Shown: positions 25,828 to 38,121 of the stretch, in pieces
Layout: each line of letters begins with the position of its first letter
Numbering within the stretch: position 1 is the stretch's first letter
Origin: Tamarix chinensis
Lineage: Eukaryota; Streptophyta; Magnoliopsida; Caryophyllales; Tamaricaceae
Reading direction: 5' to 3'
DNA: 64,000 bases
Assembly (NCBI GenBank): GCA_030549775.1
Contig: CM060173.1
Span: 69,541,367 to 69,605,366, forward strand
Notes under the pieces: generated by a model
Databases searched by the model: none
The model's input: the letters and a program-made list of their open reading frames with translations, nothing else
Told to the model about the DNA's origin: nothing
Program-made: the position numbers and the translations under genes

Positions 25828-26470
25828 GTATTTTTATTTTTAATTTTTTTTATGAGAAACTTATTAACTTGGAATTTTGTGAGGAATTCAAAAAGGTCAA
25901 GTCCAAGAGAATATAATATACTCTAAGTACATGGAGATCAAAGGGTTAGACTACATCCATTCAAGCTTTGGAGGCTTGGAATTATTCCTTCAAAAGGTGG
26001 AACGACGTACTGTATTACCATAATAAATGATTTTTCTAGGATGGTATGGATTTATTTCTTGAAGAATACACTGAAGTGCTTTAAGGATCAGAAAGTCATG
26101 GTTGAAACTCAAATAGAGAAGGAGAAAGTTAAAAAAGGCATGATTCACAATGTTCTTGAATATTGTAATGAGGAATTTATTGCCTTTTGCAAGAAGTATG
26201 GTATCTCCAGTCACTTAATAGTTAAAGGAACATCTCAATAAAATGTTGTTAAGAGAATGAATCATACCACTCTTGAAATGGTTAGACGCATGATGATAAC
26301 TTAATTTATGCCTTTTATGTATTGAATAGAGACTGTAAAGACTGCTTACTTTGTTATAAAGAAATGTTCATTAGCTACAATGGAGCTTGATACCCCAATA
26401 GTGAAGTGGAGAGGGGATTATCCTAATTACAAACAACCTAAATTAGTTGGTTATGCATTTATGCAAATTT
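24490..26470 (+). pseudogene. Ty1/copia gag-integrase remnant
   Basis: Begins with a NEFGLWRLKMRAI-type gag start, then a degenerate zinc-knuckle region near 25100 (CFHFSKKGYYKRE). A gag-pre-integrase-like stretch lies around 25456-25734 (about 90 codons open). The integrase part at about 25900-26460 has KVMVETQIEKEKVKK, CNEEFIAFCKKYGI and RMNHTTLEMVRRM segments. The order fits copia pol (GAG-PR-INT-RT-RH). RT and RNase H are missing, and a (TA)n/(TATG)n tract interrupts at about 25780-25830. Multiple stops make it non-functional. Confidence 0.7.
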
Positions 26471-26525
26471 AAAAGAAAAAAAAAACAATGCTAGGGCATT
26501 GACATGTGGTGTTTGTTGATACCTT

Positions 26526-26968
26526 TATAACACCTCCATTTTTTTCTCAACATTAAAATTTCCTTTAAATAATGATAAGCGAAAGATATAGTAATAAATG
26601 GAGATGAAATCATCAAATCTAACATAGCGAGAGGTATGTACATCATTCAATTTATACCTGATACAAGGTTAAAATTTGTATACTCGACTTACAAATAATA
26701 ATGAGCATAAACATAAGCTTCAATATAGTTCTCAACCTTAAAAAGGTATCAAAATCTAGGGAAAGGGTTTAAAGATAGGGGAAGAACTTAGGAGTCCAAA
26801 AGATATCCAGAATAAAAAAAAAGAATAATACCAAATAGCCCTTACACCCATCTAACTTGGAGTAGCCTTAAACAAAATCTTCAAAGTACTCGCATAAGGT
26901 ATACATTGTTCATTAAATGAGAAGGTGATCATAAAACATACACATTAGTAGGAAACGTATTGAGTAGA
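26526..26968. repeat. Possible LTR start flanking the solo LTR nest
   Basis: Begins TATAACACCTCC, close to the TGTAACACC start of many plant LTRs, and then unique-looking AT-rich sequence. It may continue on the other side of the nested elements (34778-35100 and 57164-58255). I cannot demonstrate its other end, so this is a tentative call. Confidence 0.3.
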
Positions 26969-29834
26969 TGTAACACCCCAAAATTTTGTAACATTTTCTT
27001 TTGGGTGTTTAGCCTTTTATTTGGAACCTAATCTTTAAACCTAGATAAATTCTTAAATAATTTTCCCAATTATTTTTATAACTTTTATATTTATTAAACC
27101 TATCCTAAACTGGTTCATTTTTATAATCGGTACCATAACCTAACCAAACTAAAATAAAAACAAAAATAAAATAATGTTAACTGTACTCCTAGCTTAACCT
27201 TACCTACCATCTCTCTCTCACACACAACCCTTCCTTAATCGTGCTATTTTTTCTTCCCCCAAATATGCCCTGTCTCCCTCCACTTCTCATGCACAACCTC
27301 ACCTCCTCTGTTTTCGAACCATCACACCACCCAACACACTACATAATCCTCCTACTCCTTCTCCATTGATTCATGTTGTTTTCTCCCTGCAAAACCCCCC
27401 AAATCCATTCCCTTCTTCTTCCTTATCCCTCTACCTTGCACTAGTTCCTTTACCCAGGTATGCCCCAACTCCCTTCTTCTCCTTCTTCTTTTTCCCAACT
27501 TTGTTTTTTCCCTTTTTTACACATACTTGAACCAACGCAAGCACAAGCTTGTGTGCATCACATAACTCATGCCTCCCTTATACACCCCCTCCTCCCAATC
27601 TAAATGTCATCTCCTCCCAATCATTTCCCATTGACCTACACACTCATTTCCTCCTCGTAACCTTGACCTCAACACCATCCATTTTCGTGACCCATGACAT
27701 CATCCAACACCAGCACTCACTCTTACCTTTAGGCTCTTTTCCATCATCTTCCTCCCTACCTCACATTGCTCGTTGCATTATAGTGCCAGCCATATTTTAG
27801 CTCCACAACTTACAACATCGAAACCCAACGTTCCTCATACATACATTGTAACACATTCATGTAATCCTACCCAGCTTGTCCACTTTCCTCGTCTCCTATC
27901 CTTTCTTACATGACCATCATTCTAGCTAAACACCTCTACTATGGTTCCATTCTCATCCTATCCTGACTCAACCACTTTCCATCACCGGCTAGCTAGCAAA
28001 CGCCACCCTCGCCTTCCACTTTTTTTTTTCATAGCATTAAAACCCCCATTGCATGCAAGTAGTGTGAGTTTAGTTTTCCTTCATTACCAATTTAAGGATA
28101 TTATGGTAATTTTACTTGATAAATATTTTAATATAAATTGTTATTTTATAATATAGGTATTGATATGGTTAATGTGGTATTATTTTTAGGTACTAGATGT
28201 TCTTTAGAGGAGCCTAATAAATTTTAGTAGTTTGTGTATAATCTGTGCTTTTGCCAACAATTACATAATTCCTATACTCTACTAAAATGTTAGATATCAC
28301 ATGATATCATATTTAGATTTTGATGTATAAATATTTTAAGCATTTTTATCACATTGTAATTATTTGCCTAATAATGTTAGTATAAAAATTTCGTAAAATG
28401 AAGCATGATGACTTATGTAAAATATTATGGGTACAAAAGCACATTAAAAATTGGTTTAATTCTAGAAATAAATTATGTATGTTATATATGTCTAATATGA
28501 TAGGTTGAGTATGCTTAAACGTCTTTTCAAAATTATTATTATTATTATTATTATTATTTGGCTTAGGGATAATTTGGTCTTTTTAAGCATATCATGGTAT
28601 TTATCCTAATAAGGATGTCTAATATGTATTATTATTGTTAAGTATGAGAATGTGTATTTTTTGATAAATTAGATATGCATTTTTAAGGTTTTATTTATTA
28701 CATCATGTGCAAGAGTAGAATGGTTATTTGACGTGTTTGGTAATTTAACTTCTTGTTAAATAATTTAATTAAAGTATTTTAATTTTTTCATAAAAAATTA
28801 ATAGATAAAATAGAATTGGTATTTAAAATGGACGATAGTATGGTAATTATGGTCTAAAGGGTATTTTGGTTATTTTTGACCGAATGCACCAAAATGTAAA
28901 TAGTTGTACCTATGATGGCCTTGGTAGATTATCAGGTTCACATTTATATTTACCTCGGTTAAGATTATCTTGAATAATTGGAAGTGAGTAAAAATGGTTA
29001 CATATGGAAGTTGGATATATGTGTTTATTATGTGATATCATGACCAGCTTAATAAAATATTAATATTTAAAGTAAAATACCTCAAAATTGAGAATTATGA
29101 CTCTTTAAGGTTTGCTACCCTAAAAACATAGATTAGCCCGCCATTGATTATGGATTTTTTTGTGGGGAGCCTTAGTGCCCCAACCTAACCTTATATATTA
29201 CTCTATTCATCTCTATAGATTTATAGAGGGTATGCATACTTATGGATTAGGCATCCTTATTGGTAGGAAATTGTGCTACATTCATGTGCTAGTGAGACCA
29301 AGTTACCTTAGTGTCCCTGGATTGATAGTCGGTAGGATATTGTGTTGTCTTAGGATGCCGGTATGATTGGAATACCTTAATATCTCTAGGTTGATATGAT
29401 CTCTCCCTGAGTAAATAAAAATAAAAAATAATTATTGTCGGTACTAAATGATTATTGGATTAGTTTGGTAGTAGCTTTCATACCTATTTGTGCTTTGCTA
29501 ATAGTCTTCATGCCTTCTTGGGATTTAGTTGTAAAACTCTAAAATTTTGAAACATTTGTTTTTAGATGTTTATACTTTTATTTGAAGCCTAACCCTTAAA
29601 CAATGGCCTAATTATTTGATTATTACCTTGGGCCCATAACCTAGATAAACTCTTAAATAATTTCCATAATTATTTTTATCACTTTCCTTTTTATTAAACC
29701 TATCCTAGATCGGTTCATTTTTTTCAATTTATTTTCTTAATTAGTAACCCTAAACTAACTAAAATAAACCTACTACAAAAATAAAATAATACTAATCCTA
29801 CTCCTAGCCTACCCTTCCCTACTATAACCCTTTT

Positions 29835-30394
29835 TAGGGTTATTTACAAGTCAACTTAGTTTAGCCCAGTAAGGGCTTAGCTTGGCTAGTTTATTTAGAA
29901 AAATGAATTAAATCCAAGCCTTATTTTTAGACTCATTTATTAAATGAGGCAAGCTTGATCCAAAGGAGGTTTGGCTCATTTGTTGGCGAGCATGCTTGAA
30001 TTTGGCTCATGCTCGGTTCGGCTCATTTATAAGCTCAACTCATTTGTTAATAGAATGGACTTATATAAAATTTAATTAGCAAACAAGATAAATATTTAAA
30101 TGAGCCTTTAAATAAGAAAAATAATTAAATGAGTTAATTTGGTTTGTTTAACTTGTAAACAAGCCAAATAGTTAAATGAGTCGCGAATCAAATCTTGATA
30201 AATGAGCCGATTTGGTTATGTATTGTTTTATAAAAAATATTTAAACAAATCAAATCGAGCTACCTCACAAAATTTATTGAGCTAAGCTCAAGTTGAGCTT
30301 GTTTGACTCATTTTAAACTCGAGCCAAATTCGAACATATAAAATTAAACGAGCCCAGATCGAGCCGAAGGGTATTCGGTTCGTTAACATTCGTA
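29835..30394. mobile_element. hAT-like non-autonomous element inside the inner LTR
   Basis: 560 bp absent from the outer LTR copy, where the matching point is near 27200. It is dense in GAGCC/GCTCA motifs (GGCTCATTT, GAGCCGAT). Ends TAGGGTTATTTAC and GTTAACATTCGTA form weak inverted repeats. Flanks ACCCTTTT and TCCCCTTT agree at 6 of 8 bases. No coding capacity. Confidence 0.55.
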
Positions 30395-32659
30395 TCCCCT
30401 TTTGCTCAACTTCTACTTCCTCTAGCGTGCCATTTTTCCCTCCACCAAAATGCCTTTGTCTCCCTTCATTTCTCATGTTATAGAACTCACCCCTCTCTTC
30501 AAGCCATCTCTCTCAACTGACTATATAATAGTCCTCCCTCTCTATCATTTTCATTTGATTTTTCCCATAACAAAACCCAAACTCCCTTATCATCATCTTC
30601 TTCTTCTTCTTCCTCCTTTGCCATTACCTTACACTAGTTCCTCAACCCGGCCATATTCCTTAAGGCATGACGCCACCACTATTCATCATCCACCATCACC
30701 TTTGTTGAACCACCACCTTCTCACCTAACCATCACCACCTCATCCCCATTGACCTTCCTTCATCGTTGCCTGACCATCACCACCCCAAGCCACTTCTTTT
30801 CCTCTCCTTATTGTGCTCTACTTTATTTTCCATTGAGGCACACGGTTATATACACCTCACACACCCTGGCCACACCCTTTATCCAACCAGTGTGCTTTAA
30901 TCATAGCCTTACCTCATCTTCTTTACACAACTTTGCCTAGCCTTGCACCAACTTGTGTATCATTTTCCTTTGCATCACAACCTACTATTCCAGCTCCTTC
31001 TTCCTTGTAACACCATCCAACACCCTTTCCCTTCACCACTATCACATTATCAAACACCACCACCCTCATCTCACACTAGCAACTCCATCCTCACCTTCTC
31101 TACCTTAACCTCCTCTTTGTTGACTCCCTATGCTACCACAACGTCCCAACATCACCTCCCTTAGCCACTCAATTTCGTGCTACCTCCTCCATATAACCCG
31201 ACTCATCCTTAAAGCTGAGCTCTAGCTATCTCATCCCCCTTTGCTGATCTCCCATTACTATGTGAGTCCACCATCCTCTTAGCTTGTTTTTATTTTTGTT
31301 ATGTGTTTCATTTTAGGTGATATGATTAATGTGTTGTTTTGTTTTTATTTTTTAGGAAAAGAGGTTGACTTGTGGAGCCTAATAATTTTTATTAGGTTGC
31401 TTATATTTGTGTTTTTGCCAAAAATAAGGTAAATCCTATTCTCTACTAAAATGTCAAACACTGCATGATAGCACACTAGGGTTTTGATGAATGAACCGGA
31501 ATAAAAATGTTTGTTAAGTTGTAATTATCTACCTAAAAATGTTAGCGTAAAATTTGATAAAATGGAGCATGTTATTTTGTGTAAAGTATTATGTGTACAA
31601 AAGTATGTTAAAATGGGTTTAATGAAGGAAGGAAGTAATTTATGTATGTTATGTATGTCTAAAATGATAAGCCAAGCATGCTTGTGCATATTTTGTTATG
31701 ATTATTATCATTGTGTGCCCTAGAGAAAATTTGGTCATTTTAAGCGTACAATGTTATTTATTCTGATAAACATACCTAATATGTATCATTTATTATTGAG
31801 TGTGCATATATGTGATTTGATGTTTTAGAATCACAAGGTAGGGATTTATGTGTTGGATCATATGTAAGGGTAAAATGATCATTTGGCATGTTTGATAATT
31901 TAATTGTATGCTAAATAATTTAATTATTATATTTTAGCCTTTTCATGACAAGTTAATAAATAAAATGGAATTAGTATTGGAAATGGATAACATTGTGGAC
32001 ATTATTGCATTAGGGTTATTTTGGTCATTTTTAGCCTAAGTCACCCAAATGTGAATAATTGAACCTAGGATGACCTTGGTAAATTATCATGTTGATCTTA
32101 GTATTGAATTTGATTATGGTTATCTTAAATGTTTTGGAAATGAGTAAAAATGGTTAAGTATAGAAATTAACTCTATGTTATTAATATGTGGTTTCATAAT
32201 TATCTTAATAAAATAATAATATTTAGAGCAAAATATTTCAAGACCGGCAATGGTAGCTCTTTAGGGGTATATATTCTAAAGATGTATTTTAACCCACTAT
32301 TCATTAGAGATTTTTGTAGGTTTGCCTTAGTGCCCTATTTGAGCCTTATATCTTACTCTATTTATCTCTATAGACTTATAGAGACTATGCATACTTATGG
32401 ATTATGTATCCTTGTCAGTAGGGTATTGTGCTACCTTCATGTATAGTGCGACTAGGTTACCTTAGTGCATGTAGGTTGATAGTTGGTAGGATATTGTGTT
32501 GCCTTGGGGCATTGGCATAACCTGATTACTATACTATCTTCGGGTTGATATGATCTCCCTTTGAGAAAATAAAAATAAAAATGATTATTTTTGGTTTAAA
32601 ATGATTACTAGATTGGTTTGGTAGTAGCTTACCTACTTACCTAGCTTACCTACTTACCT

Positions 32660-32830
32660 ATGGTTGGATAGTAGCCTTTATGCCTACCTATGGTTCGGTA
32701 GTAGCATTGATGTCTATCTATGGTTCAATAGTGGCGTTTGTGCCTACCTGTGGTTCGGTAGTAACCATCATACCTACCTGTGATTCAGTAGTAGCCTTTA
32801 TGCTTACCTATGGTTTATACTTGCTTTTGA
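32660..32830. repeat. 36-bp tandem repeats in the inner LTR
   Basis: About five units of the type CCTACCTATGGTTCGGTAGT plus a variable GTAGCCTTTGTG stretch. The period is 36 bp, divisible by three, so one frame stays open and reads as a 12-residue repeat (ORF 32680-32970). The matching array is in the outer LTR at 33690-33905. I regard the ORF as a by-product of the repeat. Confidence 0.75.
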
Positions 32831-33689
32831 GCTCTTCCTATGATGTCCTGAATTTTATTAGTATTGTACCTTTGAGCCCTACTTGTAATGTTATGAATTT
32901 TATTGGTATTATGCCTTTGAGCCATACTTGGGGTGTTATGGTTCTTATGGGTGTTGATATTGAGATATGAGATATATTGTGAATGTTATTGTTATTGTGT
33001 TAAGAAGGGTTATAATCATTACTTTAGAGAGTATTTCTTAGATGCTTGGTTGATAAGTTTCAATATATTCTAAATGAACAGGTATAAGGAGTCTGTGACT
33101 TGGTGGTATTTGTTTATATGATTCCAATTATCATATTTCAATCTTAGCATGTATATTTTAACATGTTATACCATATCTTATTGTGATACCTTCTATGTGT
33201 TCCACTTAGACTTTTTATTTTAGTCATGTATAATGGGCTACTCAATACCGTAGTATTGATGGGTTCCATTTCGTTAGACCTCGCTTATTTACTGGGTAAT
33301 AGTCCTTGCAAGTTAGCTCATGATAATAGTTGAAGGCTAGTATTTTAGGTTGATAGTTAAGACTATTTGGTGTCCTTTTGGTATCTTTGATTAGGTTGTT
33401 CTCAGAATTTTATTTCCACCTGTATTTTTCTTTCACCGAGTTTTGTAATCGATGACATTTGTTTTATTTAGAATGATGTTAATTTTATTTAATTATCTCT
33501 ATCCTAATTTTTATAACTATGTTATTAATTTAAGCAAAGTAAATATTTTTGCATTAGCACTTGGTATGAAAATGGTAGAGGAAACCTAACTTGTACCAAG
33601 TAAATGGTAACATGCTATGTTTTTATTGTTTTAGCTTCCTTAATTACTCTTTCAAAAGAATTTGCAAGTCCTAAAAATAGGAGGTATTA

Positions 33690-33905
33690 TATCGGTAGTA
33701 GCCTTTGTACCTACCTGTTGTTCTGTATTAGCCTTCGTTCCTACTTATAGTTTGGTAGTAGCCATTGTGTTTACCTATGGTTCGGTAGTAGCCTTGGTGC
33801 CTAACTGTAGTTTGGTAGCAACCTTCGTAGCTACCTATGGTTTGGTAGTAATCTTCATTCCAACCTGTGGGTCGGTAGTAGCATTTGTGTATATCTATCT
33901 TAGGT
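33690..33905. repeat. 36-bp tandem repeats in the outer LTR
   Basis: About six to seven units of the same CCTACCTGTGGTTCGGTAGT type as at 32660-32830. The array starts exactly at the 3' junction of the inner LTR, so the inner copy inserted at the edge of, or within, this array. Confidence 0.75.
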
Positions 33906-34777
33906 AGTTACCTTTGAGCTCTATCTGTTGTGTTATGGATCTTATTGATGTTGTGTATTTAAGCCTTACCTTTGGTGTTTTGGATCTTATTGGTATTGTG
34001 CCTTTGAGCCATATTTCTAGTTTTATGGATATTATTGGTTCTAATAGTTTGATATGAGATATATTGTGAAGGTCAAGGTTATTATGTTAAGATTGGTTTT
34101 AATCATTACTTTAGATAACATCCCTTAGATGCATGGTTGATAAGTTTCATTATGTTCTAAATGAACAAGTATGAGTAGTATGTGCCTTTTTTTGTAATTG
34201 TTTATCACATATAATTATCATATTTTGATCATCCCATGTATATTTCAATATTTAATACCATGTCTTGTTGTGATGCCTTATATGTATTCTATGCAAGATT
34301 TTTATTTTAATATTATATAATGGGTTACTCAGCACATTATACCGATGAGTTCTATTTCATGGGCAATTATTTATTCAATGGAAAGTGGTCTTTATAGGTT
34401 AGCTTGTGAGATCAGTTGAGGGTTAGTATTTTGGTTTGAGAATTAGGGCTATCCGATGTCCATTTGGTATATATGCTCTGGTTTTTCTTGGAGTCTTATA
34501 TCCTTCTATATCTTTTCTCATTTAAATTTTATAATCGCTGATATTGTTCTTACTCAAAATAATATTAATCTGCCTTGTTCTTTTTAATCTAAATCTTATA
34601 ATTGTGATATTGAATTAAGTGGAGTAACGTTTTCAGCCTTAGCACTTGGTATGAGAATGATAAAGGAAACCAAACTTGTACCAAGTGTAGCAATAATACC
34701 CTGTATTTTTACTATTTTTGCTTCTACAATTAACTCTTTAAATAAAAATTTTAGATTCTAAATAAAGGGGTATTACA

Positions 34778-35102
34778 GTAAACTACAACACCTCTAAAAG
34801 GGTAGCATGCTCACCTAACATATAACACACAACTCACTTGATAAATAAAATAATGCAAATCTCAAGGATAATTAATGCATTTATATGCAACATTAATAAT
34901 TCATCTCAATCCATCATACAAGATAGCATTCATCATATTTAACAAGGAAGAATTATATCCATCACTCTTATCTTATAGTCACTTATTGTAACACCCCCAA
35001 ATTAGCTATTGATTTTTTTTTTAATTTTGTAGAAGGTAATATATAAACATAATTGGGTATTATTGCCATACTTAATACAGTCCCAACTACTTTACCATTT
35101 TT
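34778..35102. other. Linker between the solo LTR nest and the old Athila-like element
   Basis: Unassigned sequence. It includes TGTAACACCCCC at about 34988, resembling an LTR start, but no body or end could be matched. No gene seen. Confidence 0.3.
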
Positions 35103-35215
35103 GTAAATTAAGAGAATAATTGAAACTAATATAAATATCCTCACATATTATGTAAATAAATAATCAAAAGCTTAAAGGAAAAGGGTATAAAATATGTAAA
35201 AATATATGTTAATCA
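35103..35215 (-). repeat. Truncated 3' LTR of the old Athila-like element
   Basis: Shares TAAATTAAGAGAATAATTGA, CCTCACATATTAT and CAAAAGCTTAAAG with 57055-57163 and ends AATCA, like the ATCA end at 57163. The remaining 1.5 kb of this LTR is missing. Confidence 0.65.
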
Positions 35216-35596
35216 ACACTTCTATGCTTAGGTTCTTGTTTGTCCTCAAGTAAGACATGAATCTAATAATAATAATAATAAAACTAATTAAATACTTTCG
35301 TAGGTATCATAATTGCACTTAGCATGTGTAATAAGCCCTTTAAACCCATAGGTTACCCTTAGAAGATGAGTAAAATCTCGTGAGGGTTTCACAGATGATA
35401 TACCCACAAAATTAAACATAAATCATCGCATACAATATAAAAACACACTTCTAACACCCTTAACTAATGTTATTTTAGACTTTTCTACTTTTGTAATACC
35501 AAGATCAGTACTCGACCAAGATTTAGCTTCAGAAGATTTAAAAGGTTAGTTCCAACATATGGTTAACACATAAAAAAAGATAGATATGAATAGAAT

Positions 35597-35642
<46 letters not shown>

Positions 35643-35970
35643 ATAATATTGAATGAAAACCTTACCATGCCTCAGTCATATCAAGATCCATCCTCATAAA
35701 GGTACACCTTCTTATTTTTACTTTTCTCCCATATTAATGGCTACATGTGTATAAACACACTCAGATATGTGAGATAAGTTGATAAAAAAAAAACTAACAA
35801 GTAACTCACATATATCAATAAAGAAGGCTCATATTTTGTGGATAAAAACCTCAAATACCTTCCAAATAGACCAAACCATATGCTTGACTCATGTGACTAA
35901 TCTCCAATAGATCGAAGTCTCCCATCTTAATAATCAAATAAGACTATATAAGGGTTACAATGGGGCTAGG
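35216..35970. other. 3' untranslated internal region of the old Athila-like element
   Basis: No coding remnant recognised. It contains an (AAC)n run at about 35600-35640 and a CTTGTTTGTCCTCAAG motif near 35233 resembling CTTGTCCTCAAG next to the LTR of the young element (37526). Ends in the CTAGG target duplicated by the young insertion. Confidence 0.5.
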
Positions 35971-37501
35971 TGATGCACTGTCGTATGTACAACAAATTTA
36001 ACAAATAAATCCTAATCCCCAAATACGTAGTATATGGCAAGAAGGAGTCGAACCCACAAGGAATGACGTTTTAATCACTAATTTTGCTATTGATGTTATA
36101 AACCCGTTGGTACAATTTCATTGATTCCTAACTAAATTCAATTATACTAAAGCTTTAACCACGACTTTACAATTAGGGGAGGATTGAATTGATGATGGAA
36201 TTAAAATGTCATACATTCACATAAAAGAATGATTCTAAATAGTTTAATGTTGACTTAAGAAATTCAGAATAATAATTTCTATACTTCCTCTCGACCTTAA
36301 TAAATTGAATATGCTCTCAATTTATTTTTGCATCCAATTAATAACCTAGGTTACAAACACTAGATTCAATTAATAGTAGCATTATGAACGGGAAGTAGCC
36401 AACTACAATCATAATCACAAAAGCTCGGATCATGCAATTGCACGAATTAATGGTCTTTTTGCTACTATAGACAAATTGATTAACAATTCCGGATTAACTT
36501 CATTGTCTTAGCAAAGACTAAATCCTAAACCAAATAGGTGATCAATCTAGTCAGTTCAAGAATCTTAATCTATGATATGGAATCATTCAATTCAAACCAT
36601 TAATTCAATTAAACATCATATAGAATCAAACATTTACATTATAAGATGATAATTACGTTATGATTCCATCTTCAATTTATCCTACCCTGTTTTACTTATC
36701 CAAATCTCTGCATACTCATAATTCATACAAATATACAGAAATACTAAAAGTTAATGACAATAACACATTCACAAATTCTATTCTTTCAACAATTAGATAA
36801 CAATGAAATGATCACAAGTAAAATTGCATAAAAACTACTTAAATTCTGCAAAATGGAAATACAGAAATTAACAAAGGAATAGAGAAACTTATCAATTGAA
36901 GTGCAGAATGTCAAATCATCAATAGAATTCAAGAAGATCAAAGATTGGAATTGTGCATTACATGTATATTCTAAAGGAATAAAGGGAGAAAAAAAATACA
37001 TTCGATCCCTCTTTCGATATCCCGAACTCTGTTTTATATCCCCTTTTTATCAGAAACAAGTTGCGTGGCAGTTATACATTTTTAACTGAAAACACGGTCC
37101 GTGTTTATGAAACACGGGACCCCGTGTTTTCTTCCAACCGTTCCGCTGACAAAGTTTTACCGACCGCCATTCGGGACTAATAACACGGTCCGTGTTATGG
37201 AAACACGGGACCCCCGTGTTTTCTTCTCTTGCACTCAATTCCTTTGAAAGTTTGAGCTTCACTTCTCTTGATATATTTGTTCCTTTTCCAACTTTGCTCT
37301 CCTTGATTCGGCATTTCTTGATGTGTTTTCTACTTGATTTCTTCTTCTCATTGATTTCTCCTTGAATTTCTTCAATTCTTTTCTTTCCTGTAAAACTTAT
37401 TCAAAGGAGGAAAACTCGACGAAAAGATTAAATCTAGTAGAAATTATGAGGGATAAATGATATTTTTAAATATGAAAATAATCAATAAATCTCATCTATC
37501 A
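35971..37501 (-). repeat. 3' LTR of the young Athila element
   Basis: 1531 bp, TGATGC to CTATCA. Contains two palindromic modules at about 37088-37130 and 37182-37224 (AACACGGTCCGTGTT followed by ACACGGGACCCCGTGT). The short ORFs within it recur at the same offset in the other LTR and are not genes. Confidence 0.95.
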
Positions 37502-37516
37502 AATACCCCCATACTT
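37502..37516 (-). other. Polypurine tract of the young Athila element
   Basis: On the minus strand the bases next to the LTR read AAGTATGGGGGTATT, the G-rich tract used to prime second-strand synthesis in Athila-type elements. Confidence 0.7.
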
Positions 37517-38079
37517 GAATTATTGCTTGTCCTCAAGCAATATCATAACATGCAATGAATACATCAAGAAATGTAAGAAAAACAGATCATGGAATACACA
37601 ATTTATTAGATTGGAATTATTCATGTACGAAGTTCAACTCGGACTGGGACTGAAAAAAAAAAAACTACTTGTAAATCATGAAATATCACTGATAGAAATA
37701 TTTTTGGATCACATCTTATATCACCTTAAAAACAGTCTTATCAAATGCTCAAACGGTTTAAGAACGAAAATTATAATAATTAGTATCTCATCATGCAAAT
37801 TAGATCAAGACTAATGAAATTCAATTTGGTAAATTCTTACTTTCGGAATGTGGGAACGCTCACTCTTTAGTGTATCGGGTATGATGTGTTTACTCTCAAA
37901 TCTTCTCCAAATGATGATGATCGCCCATATGTTTGCCATTATTCTCAATTCGCCACCACTGAAAAGAACTAAAGTATATAAGAATCAAAAGGTCTTAAAT
38001 TTGGTTGTAATGGGGCTAGGGTTCTAAGGTGGGATGGAATTTTGGTATGTAGCTAGCTAGACTCTACCAACTAGAGGAG

Positions 38080-38121
<42 letters not shown>

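Larger units (their letters stand above)
18900..26525 (+). mobile_element. Broken Ty1/copia element interrupted by a gypsy element
   Basis: The copia part consists of an LTR-like region with a TATA-type sequence (CTATATATAAATAA near 18985), which continues after the nested gypsy element at 24254-24445. A degenerate tRNA-Met primer site (TGGTATTAGGC, 24453-24463) and a gag-integrase region at 24490-26470 follow. The nested gypsy element occupies 19037-24253. The copia sequence stops after integrase, with no reverse transcriptase before the next LTR-like start at about 26526. The left boundary is approximate. Confidence 0.55.
29530..33691. mobile_element. Inner solo LTR of the same family
   Basis: Starts TGTAAAACTCTAAAATTTTG (compare the outer TGTAACACCCCAAAATTTTG) and ends GAGGTATTATA (outer GGGGTATTACA). 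Length is 4162 bp, or about 3594 bp after removing its own hAT-like insert, agreeing with the 3647-bp outer copy. Flanks TTAGT (29525-29529) and TCGGT (33692-33696) differ at two adjacent bases, as expected if one CG pair decayed by deamination. Several internal blocks match the outer copy, for example 28880-29460 with 32030-32600. Confidence 0.75.
26969..34777. mobile_element. Solo LTR (about 3.6 kb) interrupted by a second solo LTR
   Basis: The outer LTR starts TGTAACACCCC at 26969 and ends GGGGTATTACA at 34777, a near-perfect terminal inverted repeat. Flanking GTAGA (26964-26968) and GTAAA (34778-34782) are a 5-bp target duplication with one mismatch. It is split at 29529/33692 by another copy of the same LTR. 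The outer copy totals 3647 bp without the insert. No gag-pol, primer site or second LTR is present, so unequal recombination probably removed the rest of the element. Confidence 0.75.

Noticed and set aside
27549..31164. Several short + strand ORFs rich in Pro, Ser, His and Thr (27549-27800, 27941-28156, 30450-31164)
   Set aside because: They lie in CT-rich parts of the two solo LTR copies, are not conserved in frame between the copies, and have no recognisable domain.
35600..35640. (AAC)n run considered as a CRISPR-like or regulatory array
   Set aside because: A simple trinucleotide microsatellite; no spacers, and CRISPR arrays are not expected in a plant nuclear sequence.
36048..36066. GGGTTCGACTCC (minus strand) in the LTR resembles a tRNA B box
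   Set aside because: No A box at the right distance, no cloverleaf, and the same sequence recurs in the other LTR. Such phrases are common in plant LTRs near the primer-site end.
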